A stretch of 8,877 nt of DNA from Planococcaceae bacterium UBA3370 (GTDB taxonomy: Bacteria > Bacillota > Bacilli > Bacillales_A > Planococcaceae), in the NCBI GenBank assembly GCA_002360295.1, contig DEQI01000079.1, forward strand, positions 12,051 through 20,927, in the 5' to 3' direction. A model generated the notes under the pieces. The model did not search any database. It had not been told where the DNA came from and saw nothing but the letters and a program-made list of their open reading frames with translations. Every line of letters starts with the position of its first letter. The first letter of the stretch is position 1. The position numbers and the translations under genes were made by a program. Below, piece after piece: positions 1 to 6,129 of this stretch.

Positions 1-13
1 AGGTATATAGGCG

Positions 14-664
14 TTATTGTACTGCCTCTATATGGAACTGATTATTTTCAAAATAACCTTCATGCGACCAGATATTCACCTTTTCCACTTGTGCCTCTGC
101 TTGTATATCACGCAGCTCCTGTTCAAGTGTATTATTTGGTTTATTAATATAACGCATGACAGCAAGTCCATTATTTAATAACGCTTCTTGTAATAGCACA
201 CCATCTACGTAAACATAGGCAAGTAATCGACCATATTTATCTGTTTCAGGTCCTTTGTCAAAAAGCAATTCAATAGTGTTAGCATTTTTTAAAGTATTTT
301 CTGTAAATGTTTTTGCTTCTTCAGCATATGGCATCGGTTCGCCTTTATCATAATTCATTTCAGGTGTATCTACCATTAAAAGGCGCACTTTTTGTTTTTC
401 ACCATTTAGTTCAACACTAAAAGTATCACCATCATTTACGGCTATATACTTCACTTCCTGCAGCTGATTCCCAGTTGCCTGTTGTGCATAGCTCGCTGTG
501 ATTTTCGCCTTCTCAGATGATACTTCTGCTGTTAAGTCTTGTCCACTTTGATTCGCTGTTTGATCTTCTTTCTTTGGTGGTGCATCACCAAAAATCATAT
601 ACAGCGCTAAACCTAGTAATATCGTTCCACTCGTAATAAGTGTTTTAATATCTTGCAGTTTCAT
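14..664 (-). CDS. Thermonuclease (staphylococcal nuclease family), secreted or membrane-anchored
   Basis: This is a 216-aa calcium-dependent phosphodiesterase of the SNase family, predicted to cut DNA and RNA outside the cell. Residues 10-25 form one hydrophobic segment (signal peptide or N-terminal anchor), followed by a polar Gln/Glu/Lys-rich linker to about 65, then the nuclease domain at 71-200. All the classic active-site residues are visible: NDGDT (77-81), VRLLMVDTPE (93-102) carrying the equivalents of Arg35, Asp40, Thr41 and Glu43, and FDKG...TDKYGRLLAY (135-150) carrying the equivalent of Arg87 at Arg146. The C-terminal KPNNTLEQELR and EKVNIWS motifs closely follow Staphylococcus Nuc. 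The ATG at 664 is chosen because GGGAGAGG lies 8-9 nt before it. An in-frame ATG at 758-760 exists, but it has no ribosome site and would translate the terminator hairpin. Family is sure; the physiological role (nutrient scavenging, DNA turnover) is inference. Confidence 0.95.
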   Translation of the reverse strand: MKLQDIKTLITSGTILLGLALYMIFGDAPPKKEDQTANQSGQDLTAEVSSEKAKITASYAQQATGNQLQEVKYIAVNDGDTFSVELNGEKQKVRLLMVDTPEMNYDKGEPMPYAEEAKTFTENTLKNANTIELLFDKGPETDKYGRLLAYVYVDGVLLQEALLNNGLAVMRYINKPNNTLEQELRDIQAEAQVEKVNIWSHEGYFENNQFHIEAVQ

Positions 665-710
665 AAAACTAAATCCTCTCCCTTTTACTATACATATCAT
701 AGCAAACACG

Positions 711-752
711 AAAAAAAATCGCCATTCACTAATCAAAGTAAATGGCGATTTT
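711..752 (-). terminator. Rho-independent terminator of the yutG-like gene
   Basis: On the minus strand a 12-bp stem (AAAATCGCCATT at 715-726 pairing with 741-752), extended by three more pairs after one mismatch (728-730 with 737-739, loop 731-736), runs into eight consecutive T residues (711-718). It begins 10 nt after the yutG-like stop codon. It separates that gene from the nuclease downstream, which therefore needs its own promoter or read-through. Confidence 0.9.
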
Positions 753-762
753 CTTGTCATGA

Positions 763-1344
763 TTATATTTCATTTTTCGGTTTTGGATGCGGTCCTAGAT
801 CATCTGGCTGTATGTCTGCAAATGTTTCTCCATCTTCCTCTAAATCACGCATACGGTGAGCGATACGAGAAGCAGCACATGCAGCAATACTTCCTACTAA
901 ATCGTCTAGGAATGTATGTACACCATGTCCAGCTTTCGTATCTAGTTTGTTAATGATACCTATTTTTTGTTTATCTAAATGTCCAAATGTGGTTACAGCT
1001 ATACTGCCGTATGTAAAAACTGAACCTAACGCAATTGTTTCATCGACACCAAACAATCCTTCATCAGCTTCTATAATGGATTGGAGAGGCTCAGATAATA
1101 ATTTTTTCTCAGCTAATTCATCTAGCTCAATCCCTACTAATACGGCATGTTGCACTTCCCGTTTATTTAAAACACGTTCTACTGATTGTGTACAATGCTC
1201 CATCGTTAATCCTTCATTGTATGGGCTTTGCATTGTGAAAACAATTTCAGCTATGTCTTTTACTGTTACTCCGCGGCGAACAAGTGCAGCATATGTTGCA
1301 GCCATTACTTTATCTGAATGTACTCGTATTTTTTTATTATGCAT
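763..1344 (-). CDS. yutG: Phosphatidylglycerophosphatase A family protein (YutG type)
   Basis: This 193-aa protein belongs to the PgpA/YutG family, whose members remove phosphate from phosphatidylglycerophosphate to give phosphatidylglycerol, the last step for this anionic membrane lipid. The family core is clear: the DET..LGS region (101-108) and the hallmark block 131-164, with NKLDTKAG, GVHTFLDDLVG and AACAASRIAHR, which holds the conserved acidic residues. As in Bacillus YutG, there are fewer clear membrane helices than in E. coli PgpA, so it is probably peripheral. The tail from 165 is acidic and then proline-rich. The ATG at 1344 follows GAGG with 8 nt spacing. The gene has its own SigA-type promoter at 1404-1432 and a strong terminator just after its stop, so it looks monocistronic. 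Family assignment is confident; activity in this organism is by homology only. Confidence 0.9.
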   Translation of the reverse strand: MHNKKIRVHSDKVMAATYAALVRRGVTVKDIAEIVFTMQSPYNEGLTMEHCTQSVERVLNKREVQHAVLVGIELDELAEKKLLSEPLQSIIEADEGLFGVDETIALGSVFTYGSIAVTTFGHLDKQKIGIINKLDTKAGHGVHTFLDDLVGSIAACAASRIAHRMRDLEEDGETFADIQPDDLGPHPKPKNEI

Positions 1345-1378
1345 AACTTAGTCCTCATTTCATAAAGTTTCTTATTCT

Positions 1379-1410
1379 CTATATTACCCCTTTATAGGGC
1401 ATTATGATAC
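1379..1410. repeat. Diverged direct repeat, copy 1
   Basis: This 32-nt segment matches 1563-1595 in the same orientation at about 27 of 33 aligned columns with one gap. The shared core is CCTTTA followed by ATTATGATAC. It covers the -10 box of the minus-strand yutG-like promoter. No known element is recognised. Confidence 0.5.
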
Positions 1411-1432
1411 GGAGTTCTTTCTATTCTTTCAA
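1404..1432 (-). promoter_or_regulatory. SigA promoter of the yutG-like gene
   Basis: The minus strand reads TTGAAA (1427-1432), a 17-nt spacer, then TATCAT (1404-1409). That is near-consensus spacing and sequence for the vegetative sigma factor. The predicted start of transcription is near 1397, giving a leader of roughly 50 nt. The -10 box lies inside a short repeated sequence (see 1379-1410). Confidence 0.75.
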
Positions 1433-1562
1433 TAAATAGGGTTAATCACCATAACTAGGGTTTAATTTCCATTCCACCTGAGGCCAACAGATGTTTTGTG
1501 TAGCGAAAACCTTCATTGGGTAAAAAGACAATATACTAATGGGCATTTGCGTATCCTAATCA
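1433..1562. other. Non-coding stretch between divergent genes
   Basis: The 285-nt gap between the divergent yutG-like and yjcH-like genes holds the yutG promoter and the two repeat copies. Between them I see no reading frame with a ribosome site, no strong hairpin and no terminator. A convincing -35/-10 pair for the plus-strand esterase could not be found; TATACT at 1532-1537 and TATGAT at 1588-1593 are possible -10 boxes without matching -35 boxes. Confidence 0.4.
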
Positions 1563-1595
1563 CTATGTTCCACCTTTAAAGAGGGATTATGATAC
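1563..1595. repeat. Diverged direct repeat, copy 2
   Basis: This is the partner of 1379-1410, lying about 35-67 nt before the yjcH-like start codon. It contains the palindrome CTTTAAAG and ends in ATTATGATAC, whose TATGAT could serve as a plus-strand -10 box. Its function is unknown. Confidence 0.5.
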
Positions 1596-1629
1596 AATTT
1601 TGGTACAACAATGAGAGGGTGTGTCTTTT

Positions 1630-2349
1630 GTGAATAAAGGGAATGTAAAAGATCAACCATTTTATAGTGAATCACTGCAAGAAGAAATACAGCTGCTAAT
1701 CTATATTCCAGCAAATTATTCTCCACTATATAAATATAATATTTGTATTGCGATGGACGGAAAAGATTACTTTCAACTAGGCGGACTTCCTCGCTTAGCA
1801 GATGAACTCATCGATAATTATGAAATGGAACAAACCATTATTGTTGGTATCCCATATAAGAATGTGACGGATCGTCAAAAAAAATACATTCCTTCTGGTG
1901 AAGAGCATGAGGCTTTCCTTCGTTTTTTAGCCCATGAACTAATTCCTTATTTAGATCATGAGTTTTCCACTTATCAGCTTGGCTCTAGTCGTGCAGTAAT
2001 TGGTGATTCTATGGCTGCAACCGCTGCGCTATTAGCAGCTATTAAGTATCCAAATGTATTCGGCAAAGCGGTTTTACAATCCCCCTATGTAGATGAGGAT
2101 GTATTAAATCGTATAAAAAATGCAAGCAATATTGAGTCACTTTATATTTATCATATTATCGGTATGGGCGAGGATCAGGTTGTCACAACAGATAAGTCTG
2201 TAAAAGATTTTTTAACCCCTAATCGTACACTTCATTCTATAATGAAGGAGAAAAATTTCCATACATTTTACGAAGAGTTTGATGGCAATCATACGTGGAA
2301 ATATTGGAAGCCAGATTTAAAACGAGCATTAGTAGAAATTTTTGGATGA
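1630..2349 (+). CDS. yjcH: YjcH-type alpha/beta hydrolase (esterase family)
   Basis: The 239-aa protein is a predicted cytoplasmic serine esterase related to the Fes/IroE/esterase-D group and to Bacillus YjcH; its substrate is unknown. The region around 40-80 (a strand ending in AMDG, then IIVGIPY) fits the family, with an oxyanion-type loop expected nearby. The nucleophile elbow reads IGDSMAA with Ser127, departing from the usual GxSxG. The likely acid lies in GMGEDQ (178-183), and the catalytic His is in DGNHTWKYW (218-226). No signal peptide is seen. The GTG at 1630 is preferred: the GAGAGGGTG site (1613-1621) gives about 8-10 nt spacing, whereas the upstream in-frame GTG at 1621 overlaps that site. 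It lies upstream of yjcG and yjcF, but an extended -10 promoter sits between, so it may be transcribed separately. Family is sure, the exact start less so. Confidence 0.85.
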   Translation: MNKGNVKDQPFYSESLQEEIQLLIYIPANYSPLYKYNICIAMDGKDYFQLGGLPRLADELIDNYEMEQTIIVGIPYKNVTDRQKKYIPSGEEHEAFLRFLAHELIPYLDHEFSTYQLGSSRAVIGDSMAATAALLAAIKYPNVFGKAVLQSPYVDEDVLNRIKNASNIESLYIYHIIGMGEDQVVTTDKSVKDFLTPNRTLHSIMKEKNFHTFYEEFDGNHTWKYWKPDLKRALVEIFG

Positions 2350-2382
2350 GCGGACTTTTAATCTGTAGGAAATGATAACTTC

Positions 2383-2391
2383 TGTTATACT
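2383..2391 (+). promoter_or_regulatory. Extended -10 promoter of yjcG-yjcF
   Basis: TGTTATACT is a perfect extended -10 box (TGnTATACT) lying 43 nt before the yjcG start. No good -35 box is found 16-18 nt upstream, which is typical for extended -10 promoters. Transcription would begin near 2398. Confidence 0.55.
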
Positions 2392-2434
2392 AATAAAAAG
2401 AAAAAATATTAAAATTATTCGGGAGGTTATGAAC

Positions 2435-2947
2435 TTGAAATATGGTATTGTTGCGTTTCCATCGAAAAAAATGCAAGATTTAGCGAATAATTATCGAAAA
2501 CGTTATGATCCGCATTATGCACAAATTGCGCCGCATATGACACTCAAGGACGCATTTGAAGTGGATGAAAGTGAATTGAAGGAAATTGTTACGATCCTAA
2601 GCGAAATAGCATCGACCCATGCACCGCTAGTAATCCATGCATCACGAATTAGTTCGTTTTTCCCAACGACAAATGCAATTTTCTTCCGAATTGAACCGAC
2701 AGATCAACTTTCCAACATTCATAACGCGCTCCAAGAACAAATAAAGTACGGCTCTCCAAAACATGTCTTCGTTCCGCATATTACAATTGCACAAAAACTT
2801 TCAGCCTCAGAGCATGATGATATTTTTGGGCAACTACGAATGATCGGTATAGATGAACAAGAAACAATGGATAGCATCCACTTATTAAAAGAAGAAAATG
2901 GTAAATGGGTCAATATCGAAACATTTAAATTGACTGGAGCTGAATAA
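2435..2947 (+). CDS. yjcG: YjcG-type 2H phosphoesterase (2'-5' RNA ligase superfamily)
   Basis: This 170-aa protein matches Bacillus YjcG in length and in its opening MKYGIVAFPSKK. It carries the two HxT signatures of the 2H phosphoesterase superfamily, His34-Met-Thr36 and His115-Ile-Thr117. These pair across a bilobal fold to act on 2',3'-cyclic or 2'-5' phosphodiester bonds. The natural substrate of YjcG is not established. The start is set at the TTG of 2435: GGGAGG (2421-2426) lies 8 nt before it but only 2 nt before the in-frame ATG at 2429, and the TTG start gives exactly the YjcG N-terminus. The stop is 4 nt before the yjcF start, so the two are co-transcribed and probably translationally coupled. 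No membrane or signal segments are seen. Confidence 0.93.
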   Translation: MKYGIVAFPSKKMQDLANNYRKRYDPHYAQIAPHMTLKDAFEVDESELKEIVTILSEIASTHAPLVIHASRISSFFPTTNAIFFRIEPTDQLSNIHNALQEQIKYGSPKHVFVPHITIAQKLSASEHDDIFGQLRMIGIDEQETMDSIHLLKEENGKWVNIETFKLTGAE

Positions 2948-2951
2948 TTTC

Positions 2952-3380
2952 GTGTATGTAGTAAAATCAGTACAAACAGAGGAACAATTACAACAAGCTT
3001 TTACAATTCGTACAAAAGTGTTCGTAGAAGAGCAAGGCGTACCCGTACATTTAGAGCTTGATGAGCATGATAAAACAGCTCATCACTTTATTGTACTAGA
3101 CGGCGAACAGACGATCGCAGCCGCGCGTTTACGTGAATATGAGCCCACAGTAGGAAAAGTTGAACGTGTATGTGTGTTAAACGAATATCGGGGAAAACAT
3201 TTAGGCAAGCTGTTAATGGATTATATGGAACAATTTGCTCGTGACATTGGTTTTGAAAAATTGAAATTGAACGCGCAAAGCTATGCTATTCCATTTTATG
3301 AAAAGTTGCAATACGTTGTAACTTCGCCTGAATTTATGGATGCTGGTATTCCACATCGCGCAATGGAAAAAGACATTTAA
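2952..3380 (+). CDS. yjcF: YjcF-type GNAT N-acetyltransferase
   Basis: This 142-aa single-domain GNAT protein should transfer an acetyl group from acetyl-CoA to an unidentified amine. The N-terminal IRTKVFVEEQGVP (19-31) is typical of YjcF/ElaA-like GNATs. Motif A, VERVCVLNEYRGKHLG (70-85), includes the acetyl-CoA pyrophosphate loop RGKHLG (80-85). Motif B contains LNAQ...PFYEKLQY (106-121), and the C-terminal FMDAGIPHRAM (128-138) is characteristic of the subfamily. It begins with GTG, with a GGAG 12 nt upstream inside the end of yjcG. That weak, distant site and the 4-nt gap suggest coupling to yjcG translation. A strong bidirectional terminator follows. Cytoplasmic; target unknown. Confidence 0.92.
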   Translation: MYVVKSVQTEEQLQQAFTIRTKVFVEEQGVPVHLELDEHDKTAHHFIVLDGEQTIAAARLREYEPTVGKVERVCVLNEYRGKHLGKLLMDYMEQFARDIGFEKLKLNAQSYAIPFYEKLQYVVTSPEFMDAGIPHRAMEKDI

Positions 3381-3383
3381 TTC

Positions 3384-3433
3384 AAAAGAGCTGTCCAGAA
3401 GTCATTTTCAAAAGACTTTGGCAGCTCTTTATT
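3384..3433. terminator. Bidirectional terminator between yjcF and spoVIF
   Basis: AAAGAGCTG (3385-3393) pairs with CAGCTCTTT (3422-3430). Inside, after a one-base bulge, CCA(g)AAGTC pairs with GACTTTGG (about 3395-3421), making a long stem with an A/T-rich loop. T-rich tracts follow on both strands, which suits the convergent genes yjcF and spoVIF. Confidence 0.85.
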
Positions 3434-3436
3434 ATT

Positions 3437-3685
3437 TTATCGCATCATTTTTTCAATTTTACTCATATCAAGAGCATGCCCATCTTTAATAATCGACTGC
3501 ACAATTTGATCTTCTAATTGTGGCGATATTTTTTTATTTGCGACTTTACTTACTTTTTGTACAATTTTTCGTACTTGTTTTTCGCTCGTAAAATCTGCAT
3601 ATTGAATCGCACGGGCTAATGCAAATATTTCATCCATATCTACACCGGTTTTACGTTCTATCTGTTTGAAAAATTTGTTTTCCAT
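3437..3685 (-). CDS. spoVIF: Stage VI sporulation protein F
   Basis: This is an 82-aa protein of the SpoVIF (YjcC) family. In Bacillus subtilis the gene is expressed in the mother cell under SigK and is needed for proper coat assembly and fully resistant spores. Visible family marks are the opening MENKFFKQIERKTGV, the charged helical core (FTSEKQVRKIVQKVSKVANKKI, residues 32-53) and a short tail rich in Lys and Met. There is no signal peptide or membrane segment. A strong site, AAGGAGGGAGG, precedes the ATG. It lies 12 nt behind the yjcZ-type gene and shares its transcript. The likely SigK -10 box at 3847-3855 matches the known control of spoVIF. Confidence 0.88.
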   Translation of the reverse strand: MENKFFKQIERKTGVDMDEIFALARAIQYADFTSEKQVRKIVQKVSKVANKKISPQLEDQIVQSIIKDGHALDMSKIEKMMR

Positions 3686-3697
3686 TGCCCTCCCTCC

Positions 3698-3823
3698 TTA
3701 GATGAATGCACTTCCGACAATAATTAGTAAAATGAATAGTACGACAATTAATACAAATGTTGAGCCGTTATTGTAACCACCGTTATATCCGCCTCCACAT
3801 TGATTCCATCCATAGCCTGACAT
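3698..3823 (-). CDS. yjcZ: YjcZ-family small sporulation membrane protein
   Basis: This 41-aa gene is missed at usual length cut-offs. It encodes MSGYGWNQCGGGYNGGYNNG followed by a hydrophobic helix (residues 22-41, rich in Ile, Val and Leu), the signature of the YjcZ/tiny-TM Bacillus family: a Gly/Tyr/Asn-rich head and one C-terminal membrane span. Members are sporulation-associated, but their role is not known. The start is supported by a perfect Shine-Dalgarno, AGAAAGGAGG (3831-3840), with 7 nt spacing. It lies directly upstream of spoVIF with a 12-nt gap and downstream of a CATACACTA -10 box. The Cys at residue 9 may allow cross-linking; that is speculation. Confidence 0.88.
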   Translation of the reverse strand: MSGYGWNQCGGGYNGGYNNGSTFVLIVVLFILLIIVGSAFI

Positions 3824-3843
3824 CCGTAGCCCTCCTTTCTACA

Positions 3844-3866
3844 TTTTAGTGTATGCAACACTAAAA
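3844..3866 (-). promoter_or_regulatory. SigK-like -10 box of yjcZ-spoVIF inside a 9-bp palindrome
   Basis: The minus strand has CATACACTA (3847-3855), a perfect match to the SigK -10 consensus CATANNNTA. No good -35 box lies 16-17 nt upstream. The box sits in an inverted repeat, TTTTAGTGT (3844-3852) with ACACTAAAA (3858-3866), loop of 5. Transcription would start near 3840, at the ribosome site, leaving a leader of about 17 nt. The palindrome lacks a T tract, so it looks more like an operator than a terminator. Confidence 0.55.
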
Positions 3867-3868
3867 CG

Positions 3869-3889
3869 AAAAAGAGGGTAAAACGCCCT
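3869..3889 (-). terminator. Possible weak terminator of the spoVA operon
   Basis: Minus-strand AGGG (3886-3889) and CCCT (3875-3878) can pair around a T-rich loop and are followed by CTTTTT. The stem is only about 4 bp and overlaps the spoVAE stop codon, so termination may be incomplete and some transcripts may run into yjcZ-spoVIF. Confidence 0.35.
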
Positions 3890-4250
3890 AATCGACCTTC
3901 CCTTTTGAACGGAAAATAAGTGCTGCAATAAAACCAAAAATGATTGCTGCACTAATACCTGAGCTTGTTACTTCAAACATGCCAGTAATAACACCTACTA
4001 AACCGTGCTTTTCCGCTTCTGCTAACGCACCGTGCGTTAATGAATTACCAAAAGATGTGATAGGTATCGTCGCTCCTGCTCCAGCCATGTCTATAAGTGG
4101 TTCATACAGCCCAAAACCGTCTAAAATTGCGCCAAATACAACTAATGTTGATAATGTATGCGCAGGTGTTAGCTTTGCGACATCCATTAATAATTGACCA
4201 ATCACACATATAATACCGCCTATAAGAAATGCAAATAAAAATGTATACAT
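3888..4250 (-). CDS. spoVAE: Stage V sporulation protein AE (SpoVAEb type)
   Basis: This 120-aa inner-membrane protein belongs to the SpoVAC/SpoVAEb family and is part of the machinery that imports dipicolinic acid into the developing spore and releases it at germination. Hydrophobic segments lie at about 3-22, 33-48, 83-95 and 99-114. The family block GAGATIPITSFGNSL (57-71) is present and mirrors GAGSAVPVTGFGNAI in the neighbouring SpoVAC, showing that the two are paralogues. The ATG at 4250 follows GAGG with 8 nt spacing; that site overlaps the TGA stop of spoVAD, so translation is probably coupled. It is the last gene of the operon: neither SpoVAEa nor SpoVAF follows, unlike the canonical spoVA operon. 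Family is sure. Confidence 0.93.
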   Translation of the reverse strand: MYTFLFAFLIGGIICVIGQLLMDVAKLTPAHTLSTLVVFGAILDGFGLYEPLIDMAGAGATIPITSFGNSLTHGALAEAEKHGLVGVITGMFEVTSSGISAAIIFGFIAALIFRSKGKVD

Positions 4251-4260
4251 GTTGTTTACC

Positions 4261-5256
4261 TCAGTTCATCGCTATTTCAATTGCATGGGCAGTACAAGGA
4301 ATGGACTCGCCTTGTTGGAAGGATAAAGGAGATAATAAGGCCCCTGTTGCAACAAGAAGGACTCGCTTATATCGCCCTGTTTTAAATTGACTCAATACGT
4401 AACTAAAAAATATGGAGGCCGAACACCCAGCACCACTTGCGCCTGCTTGGAATGCTTTATCTTCTCCATAATATTCCGCACCTGCATCTCGAATCAGTTT
4501 TAATTCATCGTTCGTAAACCCATCCTGAGCAAGCATAGCTTTTACTAATTTCAGCCCAATTACACCTAAATCACCCGTCATAATCATGTCATAATCATGG
4601 ATTTTCTGTTTGCGTTTTTTTAAATGATTCGTAATTGTATCATAAGCTGCTGGTGCCATGGCTCCCCCCATATGAAATGGATCTGTTTCGTTATAGTCGA
4701 TCACTTTTCCGACAGTAGCAGCGACAACGTAAGGATACTCAGGATTATATTTTCCTACTAAAACATAACCAGCAGCCGTTACTGTCCATTGAGCAGTAGC
4801 GGGTTTTTGTGCTCCGTAGTCTATTGGATATCGAAATTGTCGTTCTGTCGCGTTATGATGACTAGACGCACCCGCAATAGCTAATTGGGATGCACCAAGC
4901 TCTGTTAATAAACTCGCGACAATGACTGATGAAACAGACGTTGCACAGGCAGAAAACAGCCCTATAAACGATACTGCCAGCTCTCTAGCAGCAAAATTAG
5001 TCGGTGTCATTTGATTCACTAAATCGCCACTTAAAAAATAATCTACATCCAAATTTTTAATTTGTGCCTTGTCCATAACGATTTTGCACGTATCGTTAAT
5101 CAAGCGGGTCTGCCCTTTTTCATTCGTTTGCTCTTGAAAACGCTCATCATCTGCTATGACATCAAAGTATGATTTAAAGACACTTCGAGCTTCAAGCGGA
5201 CCAACTATCGCTGCATTCGCTAAAAGGGATGGTTTTGTTTGGAACATAATTACCAT
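4261..5256 (-). CDS. spoVAD: Stage V sporulation protein AD (dipicolinic acid-binding)
   Basis: This 331-aa thiolase-fold protein is the cytoplasmic-face SpoVA component that, in Bacillus subtilis, binds dipicolinic acid and is needed for its uptake into the spore core. Diagnostic segments are FLSGDLVNQ (74-82), LFSACATS (100-107, with Cys104 where thiolases carry the catalytic cysteine), SSHHNATERQFRYP (131-144), GAQKPATAQWTV (148-159), MGGAMAPAAYDT (196-207), MTGDLGVIG (226-234), GASGAGCSAS (272-281) and LVATGALLSP (301-310). The length is close to the usual 336-340 aa. The start at 5256 overlaps the last 7 nt of spoVAC and has GGGGGTAG just before it; an ATG at 5247 (residue 4), after the spoVAC stop, is a possible alternative. 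The first 60 residues differ most from the B. subtilis protein. Confidence 0.95.
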   Translation of the reverse strand: MVIMFQTKPSLLANAAIVGPLEARSVFKSYFDVIADDERFQEQTNEKGQTRLINDTCKIVMDKAQIKNLDVDYFLSGDLVNQMTPTNFAARELAVSFIGLFSACATSVSSVIVASLLTELGASQLAIAGASSHHNATERQFRYPIDYGAQKPATAQWTVTAAGYVLVGKYNPEYPYVVAATVGKVIDYNETDPFHMGGAMAPAAYDTITNHLKKRKQKIHDYDMIMTGDLGVIGLKLVKAMLAQDGFTNDELKLIRDAGAEYYGEDKAFQAGASGAGCSASIFFSYVLSQFKTGRYKRVLLVATGALLSPLSFQQGESIPCTAHAIEIAMN

Positions 5257-5705
5257 TCTACTACCCCCATCATGACAAGTATTGTTTTAATGAGCGCTAC
5301 AAAAAATGCAGAAACTGTACCAAATACAATAACTGAACCTGCTAATTTGAACATATTACTGCCGACACCTAATACGAGCCCCTCTGATCTATATTCAATT
5401 GCCGCCGAAACAATCGCATTACCAAATCCGGTTACTGGCACAGCACTTCCCGCACCAGCAAATTGACCTAATTTACGATAAAGCCCAAGTCCAGTTAGAA
5501 TCATTGAAATAAATACCATCGTTGCCACTGTTGGATTCCCTACAGTTTTTTCAGTAAAATCAAAAAAAATCATATAAAAATAGGAAATCGCTTGTCCAAC
5601 TACACAAATAAGTCCCCCTACGACAAATGCCTTAAACGCATTCAATGCATAGGGTGTTGTAGGAGTAATTTGTTGTTCTATTGTTTTATATTGCTGTTCC
5701 TTCAT
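5250..5705 (-). CDS. spoVAC: Stage V sporulation protein AC
   Basis: The 151-aa integral membrane protein is the SpoVAC component of the dipicolinic acid channel; B. subtilis SpoVAC behaves as a mechanosensitive channel. It has a polar N-terminus (1-20), hydrophobic spans at about 24-48, 60-76, 108-118 and 122-147, and the family block GAGSAVPVTGFGNAI (84-98). Its length matches the family. The ATG at 5705 follows AAGGAGGAG, which lies inside the end of the upstream lipoprotein gene; the two genes are only 2 nt apart, and the 3' end overlaps spoVAD by 7 nt, so translation is coupled along the operon. It is driven from the SigG promoter at 6130-6160. No SpoVAA or SpoVAB gene precedes it, which marks this as a reduced spoVA operon. 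Confidence 0.95.
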   Translation of the reverse strand: MKEQQYKTIEQQITPTTPYALNAFKAFVVGGLICVVGQAISYFYMIFFDFTEKTVGNPTVATMVFISMILTGLGLYRKLGQFAGAGSAVPVTGFGNAIVSAAIEYRSEGLVLGVGSNMFKLAGSVIVFGTVSAFFVALIKTILVMMGVVEW

Positions 5706-5707
5706 TA

Positions 5708-6106
5708 TTACGTCTCCTCCTTCGCTAATTTTTTTAAATCTTTTACTTTTTGATTCACCGTTTGATGATTCTTTTCATCAATTAACTTGGAAGTTTCCCA
5801 ATATAATTTAAAATCTGACGACACGAGGATGTCATAATGAGGCATTTCTTTTTTTAGTCTTTCTTGTATTTCTTTTTCTGTCTTTTGTTCTTTGAAAGAT
5901 AGCCATGGCTTCACTTGAATAGCGACTAATATTTCATTATCTACTACTACAATATTTGCTTTATCAACTTCCTTCGAATTTTCTAACTGGTGTTTGATTT
6001 CCTTCGTCTTATCACTTTGCTCATCATATACAGCAATTTTTTCATTGCTTTGTGTACAAGCAGCAAGTAGAAGCACACACCCTAAAATGCTTAAAAATTG
6101 CTTCAC
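5708..6106 (-). CDS. YhcN/YlaJ-like sporulation lipoprotein
   Basis: This 132-aa protein begins with a lipoprotein signal: charged start (MKQ), hydrophobic core (4-15) and lipobox LAAC, giving lipidated Cys17. The mature part is highly charged, with a VDNEILVAIQVKPW segment (55-68) and KEIQERLKKEMP (78-89) that resemble the YhcN/YlaJ family of spore inner-membrane lipoproteins, then a Lys/Glu-rich tail. YhcN itself is a SigG-expressed inner spore membrane protein. It starts at GTG with AAGGGGG 9 nt upstream. It is the first gene behind the SigG promoter and is followed after 2 nt by spoVAC. A lipoprotein of this kind ahead of spoVAC-AD-AEb is also seen in the extra spoVA operons of some Bacillus, which supports a role in the same membrane complex. 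Lipoprotein is certain, the family likely. Confidence 0.8.
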   Translation of the reverse strand: MKQFLSILGCVLLLAACTQSNEKIAVYDEQSDKTKEIKHQLENSKEVDKANIVVVDNEILVAIQVKPWLSFKEQKTEKEIQERLKKEMPHYDILVSSDFKLYWETSKLIDEKNHQTVNQKVKDLKKLAKEET

Positions 6107-6129
6107 TTTTCTGTGCCCCCTTTTTTGCG

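Noticed and set aside
665..760. A 32-residue N-terminal extension of the nuclease starting at the ATG of 758-760
   Set aside because: It has no ribosome site, reads straight through the terminator hairpin, and would put a polar stretch and a second hydrophobic run before a good start with its own GGGAGAGG.
653..953. Short plus-strand frames at 653-859 and 759-953
   Set aside because: They cross the yutG terminator and the 3' part of that gene, without a start signal.
947..1351. Plus-strand open frame of 134 codons
   Set aside because: It is antisense to the clear PgpA/YutG gene, has no matching family and no ribosome site.
3940..5466. Plus-strand frames opposite spoVAE (3940-4197) and at the spoVAD/spoVAC junction (5239-5466)
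   Set aside because: These are shadows of strongly supported spoVA genes and have no independent support.
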